NCBI GenBank assembly: GCA_020747015.1
Contig: JAGTJM010000086.1
Coordinates: forward strand, 55,205-119,204
DNA length: 64,000 nt
Direction of reading: 5' to 3'
Source of the DNA: Pyrenochaeta sp. MPI-SDFR-AT-0127
Lineage: Eukaryota > Ascomycota > Dothideomycetes > Pleosporales > Cucurbitariaceae
The notes beneath the pieces are model-generated. The model was not told the DNA's origin. It searched no databases and worked only from the letters and a program-made list of their open reading frames with translations. The position numbers and the translations under genes are program-made. Positions 32,830 through 44,234 of this stretch are shown one piece after another. Every line of letters begins with the position of its first letter. Position 1 is the first letter of the stretch.

Positions 32830-34340
32830 TCCCACGCGTGTACGTCTTCCTTAGTAATTTACAAACCAGCCTTCTTGTAACACGGCTTACAACAAGCGCT
32901 GCGAACACAAACTTGAAAGGTAGTAAACATTCGTGTGATGCGGACGTATCCTTACCTCTTAGCGGAACTGACGAGCGGGGACGTAGCTCACGCTAGAAGT
33001 GGCGTCAGAAGTCTAACAGAAGTTTTTCAAGGGGCAAGATAATAAAGTTACTGAAACCAGAATACAACGATACAGCCAAGGAAGGCAGTATATTGGAGAG
33101 CCCGTTAAGAATGCAGCTCGAGCAAGAGTTCGAGCTATCGACGACTATTTACACAGACGACTCAAGCGCCAGCCGGGGGGGGGGGGAAAGAACGAAAACA
33201 AGAGAGGCTGGTATCAGCAAGCGATGAGCAATGGCGGACCTATAGCCTCGCTACCGAGAGACCATCTCTCTCGCTCCAATAGCGGCGTATAACTCAATGG
33301 CTCCAGTTCGAAGACGAACAGCCAACAAATAACGATAATGCACACAGCACAGTCGAGAGGAGGACGGACTCCCCAGAGGGTACACGAAGACCAGGTGGGG
33401 TAGCGCACGAGTGAAATAGGATACTGTCTGGCGCTGGTCGGGCCGTCAGGATCGTTGCGCGTCTCTGTTTCCAATTGTGTGATAGCATAAAACTAGAAGA
33501 CGGCTGCGGTATTGGGATATAGGATGGTTGGCGATTTTGGCGTTGGAGCTTTAGACGACATTCTATTTGGTTAGAGTTTCCTACCGCTAGCAATGGCAGA
33601 GCAGCCCTTTTTCAATGTACTTAATTACCCTCCAGGCTACTCTTCTGCTACTTCTGAGGGCACCCATGGCGAGAGCGGTCGTAATAGCGGCCTTGACCGC
33701 TTGCTGCGCGTGCTCTTTCCATCTCAACCCTTGATCAAATACTACTCCCTATTGGTATGAGTGCTCTAATAATGTGGCGCATGTGATGCAATTCTTAATA
33801 GACTTTGAATTACCTCTGTTTTTGAGTAATCTCACTCTCTTCTACAGAGCGCAACCTGCTCCTTTATATCTATGGCCTCAACTTCAGCTCTTCGGCCTGG
33901 CCGACGGTCAATCCGATATTCTCGGTCTCTCCGATCAGATATCACCGTACTTTCTAGACCTGTCAACAGGAACTGGAAATTCCATGATAAATGGTAACGT
34001 GTCTTATCAGTAAGTGGCGCATATCAGTATCTGGCGCACCCCACCAAAACGCCCGAGGCTTGAGAGCGACAGGGATAGTGACAGGGGCCAGAACACCAAA
34101 GTCATCTGCGGCTGTTCGCAGCCGAACAATCGCAATAATTCAACCAAAACGTGGTATTTTGAGGTCGCATAAGCTGAGAAATTTGAATGAGGCTGTTCGC
34201 ATTCATATAAAATTGATTTGCAGCCCAAATCTTAGTGTTTCGGATCCAAATCGCGACGAATTCGCGACTCAAATCGAGCCCAACTTCCACATCAAATTCA
34301 ACTACTTTCTATCACCTGCTTTAAGTGATTATTGAAGCAA
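32830..34340. other. No gene recognised; poly-G tract
   Basis: Composition returns to about normal GC after 32900. A run of 12 G lies at 33175-33186. Two overlapping minus-strand frames (33214-33593) and plus-strand frames at 33774-34335 have no recognisable content. Part of 34000-34340 may be the 3' part of the piggyBac-like relic. Confidence 0.4.
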
Positions 34341-34356
34341 ATGCCTTCACAAAGAT

Positions 34357-34935
34357 TTAGATTACACAGTCCACAGCCCCACCTTGGCCTTGGTGGTCGA
34401 ATGTTGGTGGAACGCTCTGTAAGTGGCCTTCGAATACGCGTTGATTTGCGCATGTTAGCCATGCATTCACTGCAGTTCCTTGGACCTTAAGCCTTTTGTA
34501 TTGATGCCCCTCGCGTGGAACCTCAGCGTAAGGAGGCTTTGCTCGTCCACGGCGTCCATCCACGCGTTCTGAGCGTTCAAAGAGCTGCTCTCAAAGTCTC
34601 TGTCGGAATTCTCTTTGGGACGCAAATGGAGGTTTCTCACCGTCTTCTGGGCCTCGAAAAGTGAGCAAGTATGCGTTGATAATCGATGCCTGGAAGAGGA
34701 AGTTCCAAAGAGGCTTCCACGTTCCATGGCCGTTCGTGTGGCTGTGACCGATTCTCAACCGCCCAGGCTCCCGCAGCGTTCGTGTACTTCAACAACAGCT
34801 CTCGAATGTCATCTGTAAATATGAGAGACCAATGACCAAGCGCATCATCTCGCTGAATGCCAGAGGGCTTTGGTTTTGGGTGGCACGCGTAATAGGATCG
34901 ATTTATAAAGGCTGGAAATCGGGTATTGGCCAAAC
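34357..34935 (-). pseudogene. piggyBac-like (DDE_Tnp_1_7) transposase remnant
   Basis: On the minus strand one frame near 34720-34640 reads TWKPLWNFLFQASIINAYLL, matching the block after the last catalytic Asp in fungal piggyBac-type transposases, where a large aromatic helix is followed by a conserved Asn-Ala/Ser-Tyr. It goes on as FASQREFRQRL, a stop, then LFERSER and a basic, Pro-rich tail. A second frame (34637-34933) holds the preceding segment with a frameshift between the two. The catalytic Asp blocks and N-terminal half are not seen. Family call rests on one conserved block, so it is tentative. Confidence 0.45.
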
Positions 34936-34939
34936 CGGA

Positions 34940-35584
34940 GGTGGAGGGCTTCGTTTGCGTTTTTTTGACTTATGCTCCAGTGGATCTTTAGGAACAATGT
35001 CTAAGTCACATTTAGTCATATTAAATTATCTTGTATTCAAATATAAAGCGATAGAATTAAGTGTAGAGCGAGCAATTACAGAGAATAAGCGTTGTTTTGG
35101 GGTGTGAAGAAACCGAGTGTTCTGCCCCTCATTGGCACCGAAATCCTAGCGATATAATTGGCTCGGTCCTTACAAACTCCGATCTTGGCACGCGGGAGCT
35201 AAGCTCTCCATAGATTGAGAGCATATCCAGCAGACGAAGGGATATCCTTATTGGACGGAAAGCCAGGCATTGTCATCCGTATTGCCTGATAAGGACGAAA
35301 TGTCGGTGTAACCAGCCGGACTATCGGCGACAAGGGCATAAGTATTCCAGGTCCTGGTTGGACAAGTTCCGCGAAGAATTGGTCGCAACAGATCGCTATT
35401 CCGTCCAATAACATTGCAGCGGTAAGGAAATCATCATGACGACACAGGGAGACCAGCGACTCACATGATGTGTCTGCTCAACGTCCCCTAGGAACAAGCT
35501 TTACTTTTAACAACACCAATCAACTACTTCGTACCTGCTGCAATCGAAAGCGCACGCAGAGCACAGGCAAAGAAGCTCGCCGTC
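34940..35584. other. No intact gene; upstream remnant of the AnmK-like gene
   Basis: The frame of the next gene stays open upstream of its first Met to 35492 (NYFVPAAIESARRAQAKKLAV), suggesting the protein once began further left. I could not identify an exon beyond the TAG at 35489. The minus-strand frame 35199-35414 has no recognised domain. Confidence 0.4.
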
Positions 35585-36927
35585 ATGGTCCGGATTGGTT
35601 CATTCACAAACATTAGAGAAGATGCTGCGAAGTCAAAGAGCATTGACAGGAGCTTAAAGGACAGCCTCGACTTGAAGGTCTTAGGCCTTCGAGTTTGCAT
35701 TCGGCTTGACATGGTTGATTGTGCGCTAGTGTGCTATCACCAAGAAACTCCTACAGGCCCATTTCTAATTGAAAGTGTGCAGGTGAGTTCTACGACTTCT
35801 ATAAATTGCTTGCGCTAACAGGTCAATAGTACGATAAGGTTCCTATATCTAGCTTATCTCGAAATCGCATCCTTTGCGAACCTCGGAATCGGCGTTCTTC
35901 AGTATCACGTATAGATGCTCTCTTGGGTCACATCTTATGTGGGGCAGCCAAAGCCTTCTGCGTGGACCACGATGTAGATCTGGCGACGATCGATATTATC
36001 GGTTCGCACTCTCACGCGCTTACCCAACATCTCGCCAATCCTAAAGTGGGTGGTGCTTCCAATTGGAATACCTTTATCGCAGCAGAGACAGGCATCACTA
36101 CCGTTTTTGACTTCCTGATCACCGAGTGTGGAGCTCCCAGGCCCAGCATGTCTCCCATCTCATTCGTGGACATGGTCCTTTTACAACATCCCACTAAGTT
36201 TCGCGCCTGTCTTGACATCGATGATACTGCGAGAATCAGCTTCATCCCTGCAGTTAGCGATAATGTCGTCCATCAAACGGTATCCCGCAATTGTGGTCCC
36301 GGGACTTTATGGATCGATTACGCCATGCGCTACTGTACCTTCAACGAGCAAGGTGGAGACTACAGTAGTGAATTCGCAGCCACAGGAAACGTCAATCAAG
36401 ACGTGGTGAAGCGCTTCTTTGAGGGCTGGGACTATCTACGCACGACGTCTGATGTGAAAATGGCAATTGAGATGTTCGGCGACCACGAAGCACAGAGGCT
36501 TATCGATGACTGCCTCTACCTCGGTATGTCGCCGGCCGACACCGTGGCTACGATTATACGCATCACAACAAAGAACATTATTTTACAATATCGCAGGCTG
36601 CTTAAGTACTTCCCAGCAGATCAGAGAGTTGAGGAGCTCTTCATCTGCGGCCCTGGTGCAAAAAACTCAATTATCGTCGATTCCCTTCGCACGCAACTTA
36701 AAAATGTGTTCATAATGCCGCGAGACAATTTTAGAACACAGTGCGACGCGAAAGAAGCCATTTATTGCGCGCACTTGGCGCTTGACGTGGTGCGCAGGCA
36801 GGCAACGCAACTGTCTGAACTTCTTCCGTCAAGACCGTTCCAGGCGACGGGACACGCCGTATATGGCAAGATTGCCCGTGGTGTAGGATGGGACAAGATG
36901 TTTAAGTCTATAGAGCATCAAAGTTAA
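35585..36927 (+). CDS. Anhydro-N-acetylmuramic acid kinase-like protein, phosphate loop lost
   Basis: Exons 35585-35782 and 35830-36927 (47-nt intron, GTGAGT donor, GCTAAC branch, AATAG acceptor) give 431 residues. AnmK family blocks: VDCALVCYHQETPTGP (44-59), IDALLGHILCGAA, TIDIIGSHSHALTQH, AAETGITTVFDFLITECGA, LLQHPTKFRACLDI, CGPGTLWIDYAMRYCT, RVEELFICGPGAKNSIIVD and DAKEAIYCAHLAL. AnmK enzymes hydrolyse and phosphorylate anhydromuramic acid from bacterial wall recycling; the role of fungal homologues is unclear. Here the ATP-phosphate loop, normally NSGTSMDGIDCAL in fungi, reads RVCIRLDMVDCAL (38-50): SGTS and the following Gly are gone though the Asp remains. The first 28 residues are not AnmK, and the frame is open upstream without a Met, so the N-terminus of a longer ancestor may be lost. 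An inactive or decaying kinase is likely. Confidence 0.78.
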
Positions 36928-37640
36928 ATCGTTGGTCTGCACAAAGTCATTGGGGGGCTGTTTGGTTGGTTGGTTGGTTGGTTTGATTTGGTTTGGCTAT
37001 TTCCTACTCAGTTTCAGCCGCTTAATCCGTGTATCCATGCCGCCCCTACTTCTCTCCCGTAAACAAGAGCCAGCTGTCCAGATGCCTGCCGTTATCCCTT
37101 CGGCCACTATCTACATTTGCCTGCTGGCGCATCTTGACGACGATCTTTGTGCTACTTGAATACAATGCTTTATGGCTCATAGGGGCATTCCCCTTGTGAG
37201 TCGCATCCGCTATACCTAGAGTCTCCCCTAGTGCTCAGCTTTGTCTCTATGTACCTGGCGCCCTCATGGCTGAGATATGTTCCGTCATTTCGTTCCTGTA
37301 TGCTTTTGTCGCCTCCCACTAGGTTCCTATGCAGCCATGATGTGTGGTGTGACCTGCCGTCGGACGCAGCAGCAGCATTTGAGCATGATACGGCTCTACC
37401 AGAGCAATGCTCCGCTCGTACGGGCCGCCGAGTGCACTGAGCATGAGAGCTCCGCCGCGAATCTCCTCAGACCTTGTCGGGTTGTGTCGAAGGGTGACCA
37501 GTCCTTCTCCACAGGGCAGGGCTTGCAATAATACATACATATGGAATATGACCTCTATTCATATCCATTCATAGGTATCGATCTATATTCATATGTATAC
37601 ATTAGTAATGAATATACATGATGTCATGGTATTGAATACT
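36928..37640. other. Intergenic stretch with microsatellite
   Basis: TTGG is repeated about five to six times at 36962-36984, followed by variant units. Short overlapping frames at 36932-37540 have no domain. From 37530 begins AT-rich sequence with repeated ATTCATAT words near the left side of the hAT element. Confidence 0.45.
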
Positions 37641-40200
37641 AACCTTATTGTCGCCGCCTATCTTAATATTAATATTCTGCCTCTTATCCGCTTTCTTAGC
37701 TGCTGCCGTCGCCTTTATAAGAAGCTTATTTACGTATTCCTCCTCGTGTAATAGTCCATTCTTATTCCAGTTGCCTATAAGCTCTTGAATCTGTATCGTC
37801 TCTATATCTAAGGAGCCTCGCTCCTATAGTATTACTCTTCTTACACCCAAGAATACACCTTCAATCTTGTCTGAAAGCGGAGGGATACTTAAGATATTAA
37901 TAGCTATCTAATATAGGCATAGATACTCAGCTCTCTGTTCTTTATAGGTCTACTATTGAAGTGGTGTACTAAATATTAGTGTTGGTACGCCATTAAGAAA
38001 TCTCTTAAGCTTATCCTCCTCTTTATTATGGTCTGTAACTTTGAGCGCACGGCGGAGAGACTTAAACTTTGTTGGCGGCTTATCCGATACCCGTATTGAC
38101 TGAGATCTTAAGGTAATTGGGTGATCTTTATACTCCGCCCAGATCGTATGTGCTGATTCAAATGTAGACGGTCGCCATTCTTCAAGCTAATTGGTGTTGA
38201 TATATCTCGCTCGGTAGGCAGGGTGTAAGAGGAGGGCGGTTGCATATGTAGGGCATTCGTTGGTCTTCTCATAGTACTTGCGGAGCTGAATCCAGCCCAT
38301 ATTAATAGAGTTCTTAAGCGTTGCATTCTCTGTATATTGACGCTACCAGGAGTCGTGAGTATACTTAAATCTAGAGATCGGATTACGTACCTTCGCCTCC
38401 TCAAAATGCTTGAATGAGATATCCATAAAGAATAGCGCTTGATCTAGTGATGCGAACTCCTTCTGCCCTTTAAGCGTTGCTTGATAGAATGGCTGTAAGA
38501 ATTCCTCGGTACCTTTAAGCTGCTCCCACTCCTCCTTAGTCAATATATCTTTTCTATTACTAAAGTCTTTCTTATGGCGTCGGCAGATCTCCATAATCTC
38601 GCTCTGCTTGCTAACGGCGCGCTTAATGAGCAGATACCACGAGTTCCACCGCGTTGTATTATTAATACTAAGCCTTAGATTCGGAGATAGCTGACGCCAG
38701 TGGTCACTAAGTATATCAGAGGTTTTGATATAAACAGTAATATTGTGTAGCTTGCCAAGCGCGCCAATACTCCTCCATCCAGTATAGTCATCCTTCTTCT
38801 TATTCTTCTTGCCTTTTGAGCCTTTAAGAGCCTTAAGCTTCTTAATGAGTAGCTTACAGACTAATGTCTCTTCCTCCTCTTCAATTGCCTCCTTAAGAAC
38901 CTCTTCAAGCGCCGTCTTATTATCTGCAAAGAGGAATGTGGAGAGTGAGAGGCTAATAATATGACTGAGGCATTGGATCTATCGCTTCTTTGGGTTGATT
39001 TGAGCGCTATATTTAATAAGGAGATTCTTTACTAGCGATTTAAGCAATGTATCGTGTAAGCCTGCATTATCAGTTATAAAGTAGCTAATAAGATATGTAA
39101 GCTTAAATTCTCGAACGATATCTATAAGATGAGCAGCCTGGTTCTTACCACTATGTGAGAATATAACCTGCGGAAGCCTAAGTAATGCCTTACGAAGCTT
39201 ATATTAATCGTTAACCCATTATACGTGTACTCTAAATAGTGACTTTGTGCTTAGTGCTAACTAGAGGTCAATAGTGAAGTGGATAAGGCTTCTAGATTTG
39301 TGTAAGGTTCGTTTAACAGTCTCTCGATGACGTTGGTAGGACTTTTTAATATAGGCGGAGGCGGTATTAGGAGTAGAGATTATAACTTTAGGTGAGAGGG
39401 GATTGACAGCATATAGGAGCGCGTGAAATTCAGGCCAATTAATAAAGTTACGCGGTAGTCGCCGTCGTGTAATAAGAAGGCATTGAGCCTTAAGGAATGC
39501 CTTTCGGCTGATAGCGTTATGGAGAATGTTCTGTTGCTTCTCCTTTGTCTTTCGCTTCTCTTTCTCCTCTTGATCTTTGAAGCTTAAATTAATTGCGCGC
39601 TGTGTCTCCCTATAATGTGGTGTAGGGCCTTCTACAACGATCATATGATGCTTTTTCTCAAGATGGTAGCGGGCATTAGAGGAGACCGAATTTGCCCACT
39701 TCGGGCATCGCTTACAGTAGTGTTGTCAGAATTTAATGAATGTTTTGGTCAGAAAAATTGGATTGGGATTGATTGTGTTCTGTCTGCTGCTTTCTTCTAT
39801 AGCTCCTCTGCTTCCGGAGGTTCCGTAGATCGCACTAGTTATCGGTCCTACTATTTATCGCTCTTTCCTTGTATTTGACAATCTGACAAGTGTAGCCTTC
39901 TCTTCTTGTCATCATATACCAGTTCATCGCCTTCAGGATCACGGAATTCATTCCATGTATTCTCTGCTCTTATCATGCGCCTTTTCTTAGGAGGCTCAGA
40001 GGTAATTGAGGAAGGGGGTGTAGGGCGCCGTTGGAGTATTAAGGGTTCATTCGGAGTACTAGACTGCTCTGCAGACGGGATAGTAGACTTAGGAAGAGAT
40101 AATAAGGGTGAGGAGGCTCGTGTTAAAGTGTCACCAACGTCTAGTGAAGCCATAAAAGATATATGTGCGCATAGAGATGCTGTCAGAGTAGTCAAATGGA
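37641..40200 (-). mobile_element. hAT-family DNA transposon, lightly RIP-mutated
   Basis: The minus strand encodes a fungal hAT transposase in nearly continuous frame pieces. N-terminal exon region 40195-39890 (PPKKRRMIRAENTWNEFRDP), BED zinc finger YCKRCPKW...ARYHLEKKHH (39715-39645), then DQEEKEKRKTKEKQQNILHN and FLINW-type block (39640-39261). Towards the C-terminus: EEWEQLKGTEEFLQPFYQAT, FMDISFKHFEEAK, MGWIQLRKYYEKTNECP, ALLLHPAYRARYINTN*LEEW (a Trp codon turned TAG) and finally PPLSDKIEGVFLGVRRVI, the hAT dimerisation motif. The middle part is more decayed. Both flanks contain CTCTATTCATAT-type AT-rich repeats (37550 and 40525). Inactive but young compared with the elements at 24.9-30 kb. 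Confidence 0.82.
39723..39889. mobile_element. 167-bp MITE inserted in the hAT zinc finger
   Basis: TTGTCAGA (39723-39730) and TCTGACAA (39882-39889) form 8-bp inverted ends flanked on both sides by GTG, a 3-bp target duplication. Removing the element and one GTG rejoins the transposase frame exactly, giving KRRLHYCKRC, the expected BED-finger sequence. A 3-bp duplication is seen in CACTA- and Harbinger-type elements. The right half is similar to bases 60985-61045. Confidence 0.72.
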
Positions 40201-42031
40201 TTCAGGTATAGGAGAATCTAATCTCCAGAACTATCTATAATTAAAGTAACTAAATACATATTTATAGTAAGCTTCCTAAGCCTACTTAAACTCGAGTAAT
40301 CTGTATACGTGGCAGAGGCTTGGCATGTATGTTACAAAGGGTACTGTGTATAACCAATCTATTAGTTGATAATTAATCTTGCAATATATATTGTGTAAGC
40401 GATGTTCAGTTAACTATCTAATTAATTTAACTGATGCTCTTAAAGTCTAAAAGTGGAGAGTTTCCGGTTACTACGTAATGCCGAGATAGTTTATATGTAT
40501 GGATAAGTATGTATGTATATAACCTCTATTCATATCTATATGTATATATGTATATATATGAATAAGGTTATGAATATATATGTATTACTATAAGCTCTGG
40601 CAGCGATCGTAACACTCGCTCCAGCAAAGATACTCCCTATGATTTGTGACTCCCGTCTCCATTCCTCTAAATCATTCTGTATAATATATAGAGAATCGAT
40701 CCATAGATATTGAAACCTAAGTTCGCGGGTTATGTTTATGGCATCTCTAAATGTTGGTGGGATATCCTTCTCAGTTAGTTCTCTTTAATAAGATAAGAGA
40801 TTATTAGAGTTCGTTTTCAGGGTGCTTATTTATGGCTATCTATGGCTTAGAGCTATATAGCTTATTAGGAGACTGTTTATGTTAACGAGTCGGGGATATG
40901 TAGGACGATGCTTAATTAAACTAATATTAATTACCCTTATTAGAGGAGTTAATTTTAACCTGAATTCTCGATTCGATAATGCTATAGGATATTAATGACA
41001 CTTCTTATACCTATATACATAATTTGTAACCTATTCTTAAAGTATTTGGTAATTTCTCGGAGATGATACTGTCTCTATACTCTTGAGCAGTACTATGTTA
41101 CGGATTCGATAGAGAGATTATATAGCGGATTTTAGTATGACTGCCCTCTAAGCAGAATAAGCTTTGTCACCTACTTCCAGATTCTGTAATTTGGATAGTC
41201 TCTCTATTATTAAATTGCCTTTGCGAACTTTTTAGACAAAGGTCTAGGCTCTGCGAAATACTGCTTTCGACTCCATACTATAGACGAGGGTAGGTATATT
41301 TATTCTATTGATGGGAATCCTGGAACGGCGCTCCGCGATATAGCAGGCAAGTGGGGCGTTTCCTCAGCTATGAGGTCGTACTTCTTGTCGGCTTTATAAT
41401 AATTGTTGTTAGTCTGAAGCCTACTTATTGTATATATAATCAATCTACGAAGTCGACATATTTTCCCGGACGAGACAGTAGTCGCATATGCCAAAGGGTG
41501 AGTGTAGCCGTCATGAAGCTGGGCGAATGTTAAAGCCTTGCAGGCAGAGCACAACGTGGTCGCATTCTGCAAATATGCCGTTTTCAAGCACCGAGGGGAG
41601 ACTTAAGTCTGAACAAAGATAAACAGAAGTAACGATTAAGAAAAAGTCGTGCGCGAATATGAGTTTTTTATTGCGGGAAATCTGATTGTCTTACATACCT
41701 AGGCGGTTGGAACACCGCCCCTCTGAGCAGGGGACGTTCCGGTGAGGGGACCTTAACCAGCCAATGAAACTTTGGAAACCATTCATCGCTGGTCTCCACA
41801 TCGTGAGATGAACTACAGCATTCTAGCTTTGCGCGTTGTTATACGTACAAGCTGGCGCTCGATGGGCGCTCGGGGCTGTGTGGTCGGTGCTCAGCCGTGA
41901 GCTCCACGTGTGGACGCTTAACTTAGTTCGGTAATGTGACAGCCAAGTGGTCCGCTTATGGTGCGGGGCAAAATCTCGGCTGCTTCCTCCACCGCTCCAT
42001 AAGATCTCCAAACAGATCGTCGTGCTATCCG
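40201..42031. other. AT-rich intergenic stretch
   Basis: AT-rich repeats such as TATGTATATAACCTCTATTC at 40510-40590 echo the left flank of the hAT element. No coding frame has a recognised domain. Around 41710-41755 there is a GC-rich foldback (CCGCCCCTCTGAGCAGGGGA) that resembles a transposon end but has no partner I can find. Confidence 0.45.
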
Positions 42032-42321
42032 ATGGCCACTCCAACCGCTTATGCTAGGTACCTACCCCTCTTATAGCTGGCTATTCTACTCAGCTCGTTG
42101 TACCCTACTAACTTGTACGCAGAACCATGTTCGAATACACCTCCGGTCAGCTCCGGGACGTGACATCCCCTCCAAGCCTCGAAACACTACCAGTCACTCC
42201 TCCTGCCCATCCATCCCCACCTGTCGCTCGCAATGCAAGCATCCTTGCAAGCCGATCAGCTTCCCCGGTTTCTACGCCCTCGTCTGAAGTTAGTGCAGAG
42301 CCGTCTCCCACGCTCTCTTAA
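42032..42321 (+). CDS. Possible small Pro/Ser-rich protein, two exons
   Basis: A 26-base first exon (42032-42057, MATPTAYA) and a second exon 42123-42321 join in frame to 74 residues through a 65-nt intron with a GTACCT donor, a CTACTAAC branch site and a GCAG acceptor. The protein is rich in Pro, Ser and Thr (TSPPSLETLPVTPPAHPSPP) and has no known domain; it would be intrinsically disordered. The good branch site and composition are the only evidence. It could equally be the broken start of a larger gene. Confidence 0.3.
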
Positions 42322-42599
42322 GAATCTATTCAGGTCTATACAAGAATGGTCTGATTCCGCTTTTGGTACATAGGATGTTGCTACGGTTTAACAGGGTTAG
42401 GCTATTTTTTTCTCATAAGCGGAGCGTTGATTGGTTTGAGGGTTAACAGCAACAGACGTTATTTAGTAGGGTGTTGATTACAAACGGCATGCAATGCCCC
42501 TGAATTCTAGAAGTAATCGTCTTCCTTGCAAATTTACCACTTAGCTAAAATGATATTGCCTATCTGTAAAACAGTTAAGATTGGGATAGTGGCCTGACT
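42322..42599. other. Nothing recognised
   Basis: No coding content or clear repeat. Confidence 0.4.
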
Positions 42600-43374
42600 T
42601 TAGTTGGTCTAGTTTCCGTGGACCTCGTTCTGCCACCCGCTGTGAATCCAGTTCCGACGCCCAGTTTTTGGGACCCACCTTCTCGGCCTTAACCCTCTGG
42701 TTGGCAGAGCGTTCAGAGACTCAGCCCTTAGTACAGGCTACACACTTGTGGTAATCCATAGAGCCAAGATGGGTACGTAAAGTATTACCACAGACACCAA
42801 AACTGAGCTCCTCTGCTAACTGTTCCCATGTCAAAATGCGTGCCTCCCACCCTACATCTTGAAGGAATCGATCAGCTTGCTCAAGCTGTTTTGGAGATAA
42901 CTTTGGCTTGCGACCGCGGCGCTCTTCAACTGCATGGTTGTTGTGATGAGTTCTATCAAAAGAAAACTGTGGCAAGTCATCTGGCACCTCCTCCTCTATG
43001 CCCTCCTTCAGTATAGCCCAGCCCTGGTGGTGGGAGACGCCGTAGAACCTGAAAAGGTCAGAATGATAGTAGGAGATCCCCATTGCGTCGTTGAAGTCAG
43101 CAGCGCCTCGTATGCGGGCCTTCTTAGGGGTACTGATATTAACGATACCATTTCTGCGCATTGTGGAAAAGATGCGCACAATTTTTTTTAGATTTGGATA
43201 TGTGGTTGTGCTATAAAGTTGGGTTGAAGTTGGCGACTTTCTCATATCGTCATCGATTTTGGTGGTTGGGATGGCCCAAGCGTTTTGGTGTCGGTTTTTA
43301 TATTTGGTTTCGCGTGAGTCCCTAGTCAAAGTTTCTTCCGCCAACGCACGAGCCACCTCATCAAGCATACGCAC
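42600..43374 (-). mobile_element. Tc1/mariner transposase, N-terminal part, truncated
   Basis: A minus-strand frame of 217 codons. From the internal Met (NGIVNISTPKKARIRGAADF) it reads as the helix-turn-helix region of fungal Tc1-type transposases: YYHSDLFRFYGVSHHQGW, RRGRKPKLSPKQLEQADRFL, ARILTWEQLAEEL and GNTLRTHLGSMDYHKCVACTKG. The stop after CTKG is TGA where family members have Trp; the frame then continues with SERSANQRVKAEK before losing similarity near 42600. The DDE catalytic domain is missing. Confidence 0.62.
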
Positions 43375-43454
43375 CCAAAACTTTACAACCTCATAACTCA
43401 GCCAAAATATATTATAATATAATTATTTTTGGACTAAACGTTGCGCGTGCAATC

Positions 43455-43700
43455 AGTATTTTGTATGCCACCCTTGCGCATTCTTGCATGCGCTTATTCG
43501 TCGTGGCATCTTCACGATTAGTTGCTTGATAAGCTTAGCTGGTATGCTCCGCCAGCACTCCTTTAAAGCCCTAAAAAAGCCATCCCCGCAATACTTATCT
43601 GCTATTCAGCCTTATTGCCGAGTGCAACCTGCGCATTCGAGCTCTAATAGGCTCAATAATTCGCTGCTTAATGCTTGGGTAGCGAAATAAGGAAAGACTC
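43455..43700 (-). mobile_element. Tc1/mariner transposase, C-terminal scrap
   Basis: Minus-strand reading WRSIPAKLIKQLIVKMPRRI and SACKNAQGWHTKY is the classical C-terminus of fungal Tc1 transposases (compare IPRRLxACRxAKGWxTKY). It lies upstream, in transcriptional sense, of the N-terminal piece at 42600-43374, so the two pieces are in the wrong order to be one gene. Confidence 0.55.
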
Positions 43701-44234
43701 AGTAATTGTGCAATTATACAGGCCTGTTTACATTTGATGATGATGAGTTCCTACTCGATTTCAGCCGCGTTTTCTCCGCAGCTATGCGCGGTTGGCTGGC
43801 TTGGGTTAACTTAGAAGCCAAACACGCCGTTCCGGATGATGACTGAAGAAAGTGAATGTCAACGCCGTACGAATCGAGCACAGAAGGCTAGACGTAGAGT
43901 TTTCAATGATAAAGGGCAATCGTGGAATCAAGTACCCAGAGCACACCGTACTGCAAAGCGCGATACGCTAGAGATCGAGGGGATTTTCGAGGTGCAGCGA
44001 AGGTTATTCCTGAAACTAGCAGGGCAGGAAAACTGAGTGAAGGGGCTATCGAAACAGGACACAATAGAATGGAAAATGGATGATCAATCATATGTCGACC
44101 TAGAACAGCTCAGGATAGACACGGTTCAGGCGATTCAAGCAACATGGAGTAAAGGCAGCAAAAACCAGGCGTACTACATAGGAATTTTGTATTGACGTAC
44201 TCTTGCTCTGTTGATTAATCGGTTCTGTCTATAG
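43701..44234. other. Unassigned, probably 5' part of the dynamin-like gene
   Basis: A 66-codon frame at 43836-44036 is basic and has no recognised domain. Sequence near 44200-44234 ends in TATAG, a possible acceptor for the dynamin exon that follows. Confidence 0.35.

Noticed and set aside
34007..34335. Overlapping frames on both strands suggestive of a small gene
   Set aside because: Low information content, no splice signals or recognised domain, next to a transposase relic.
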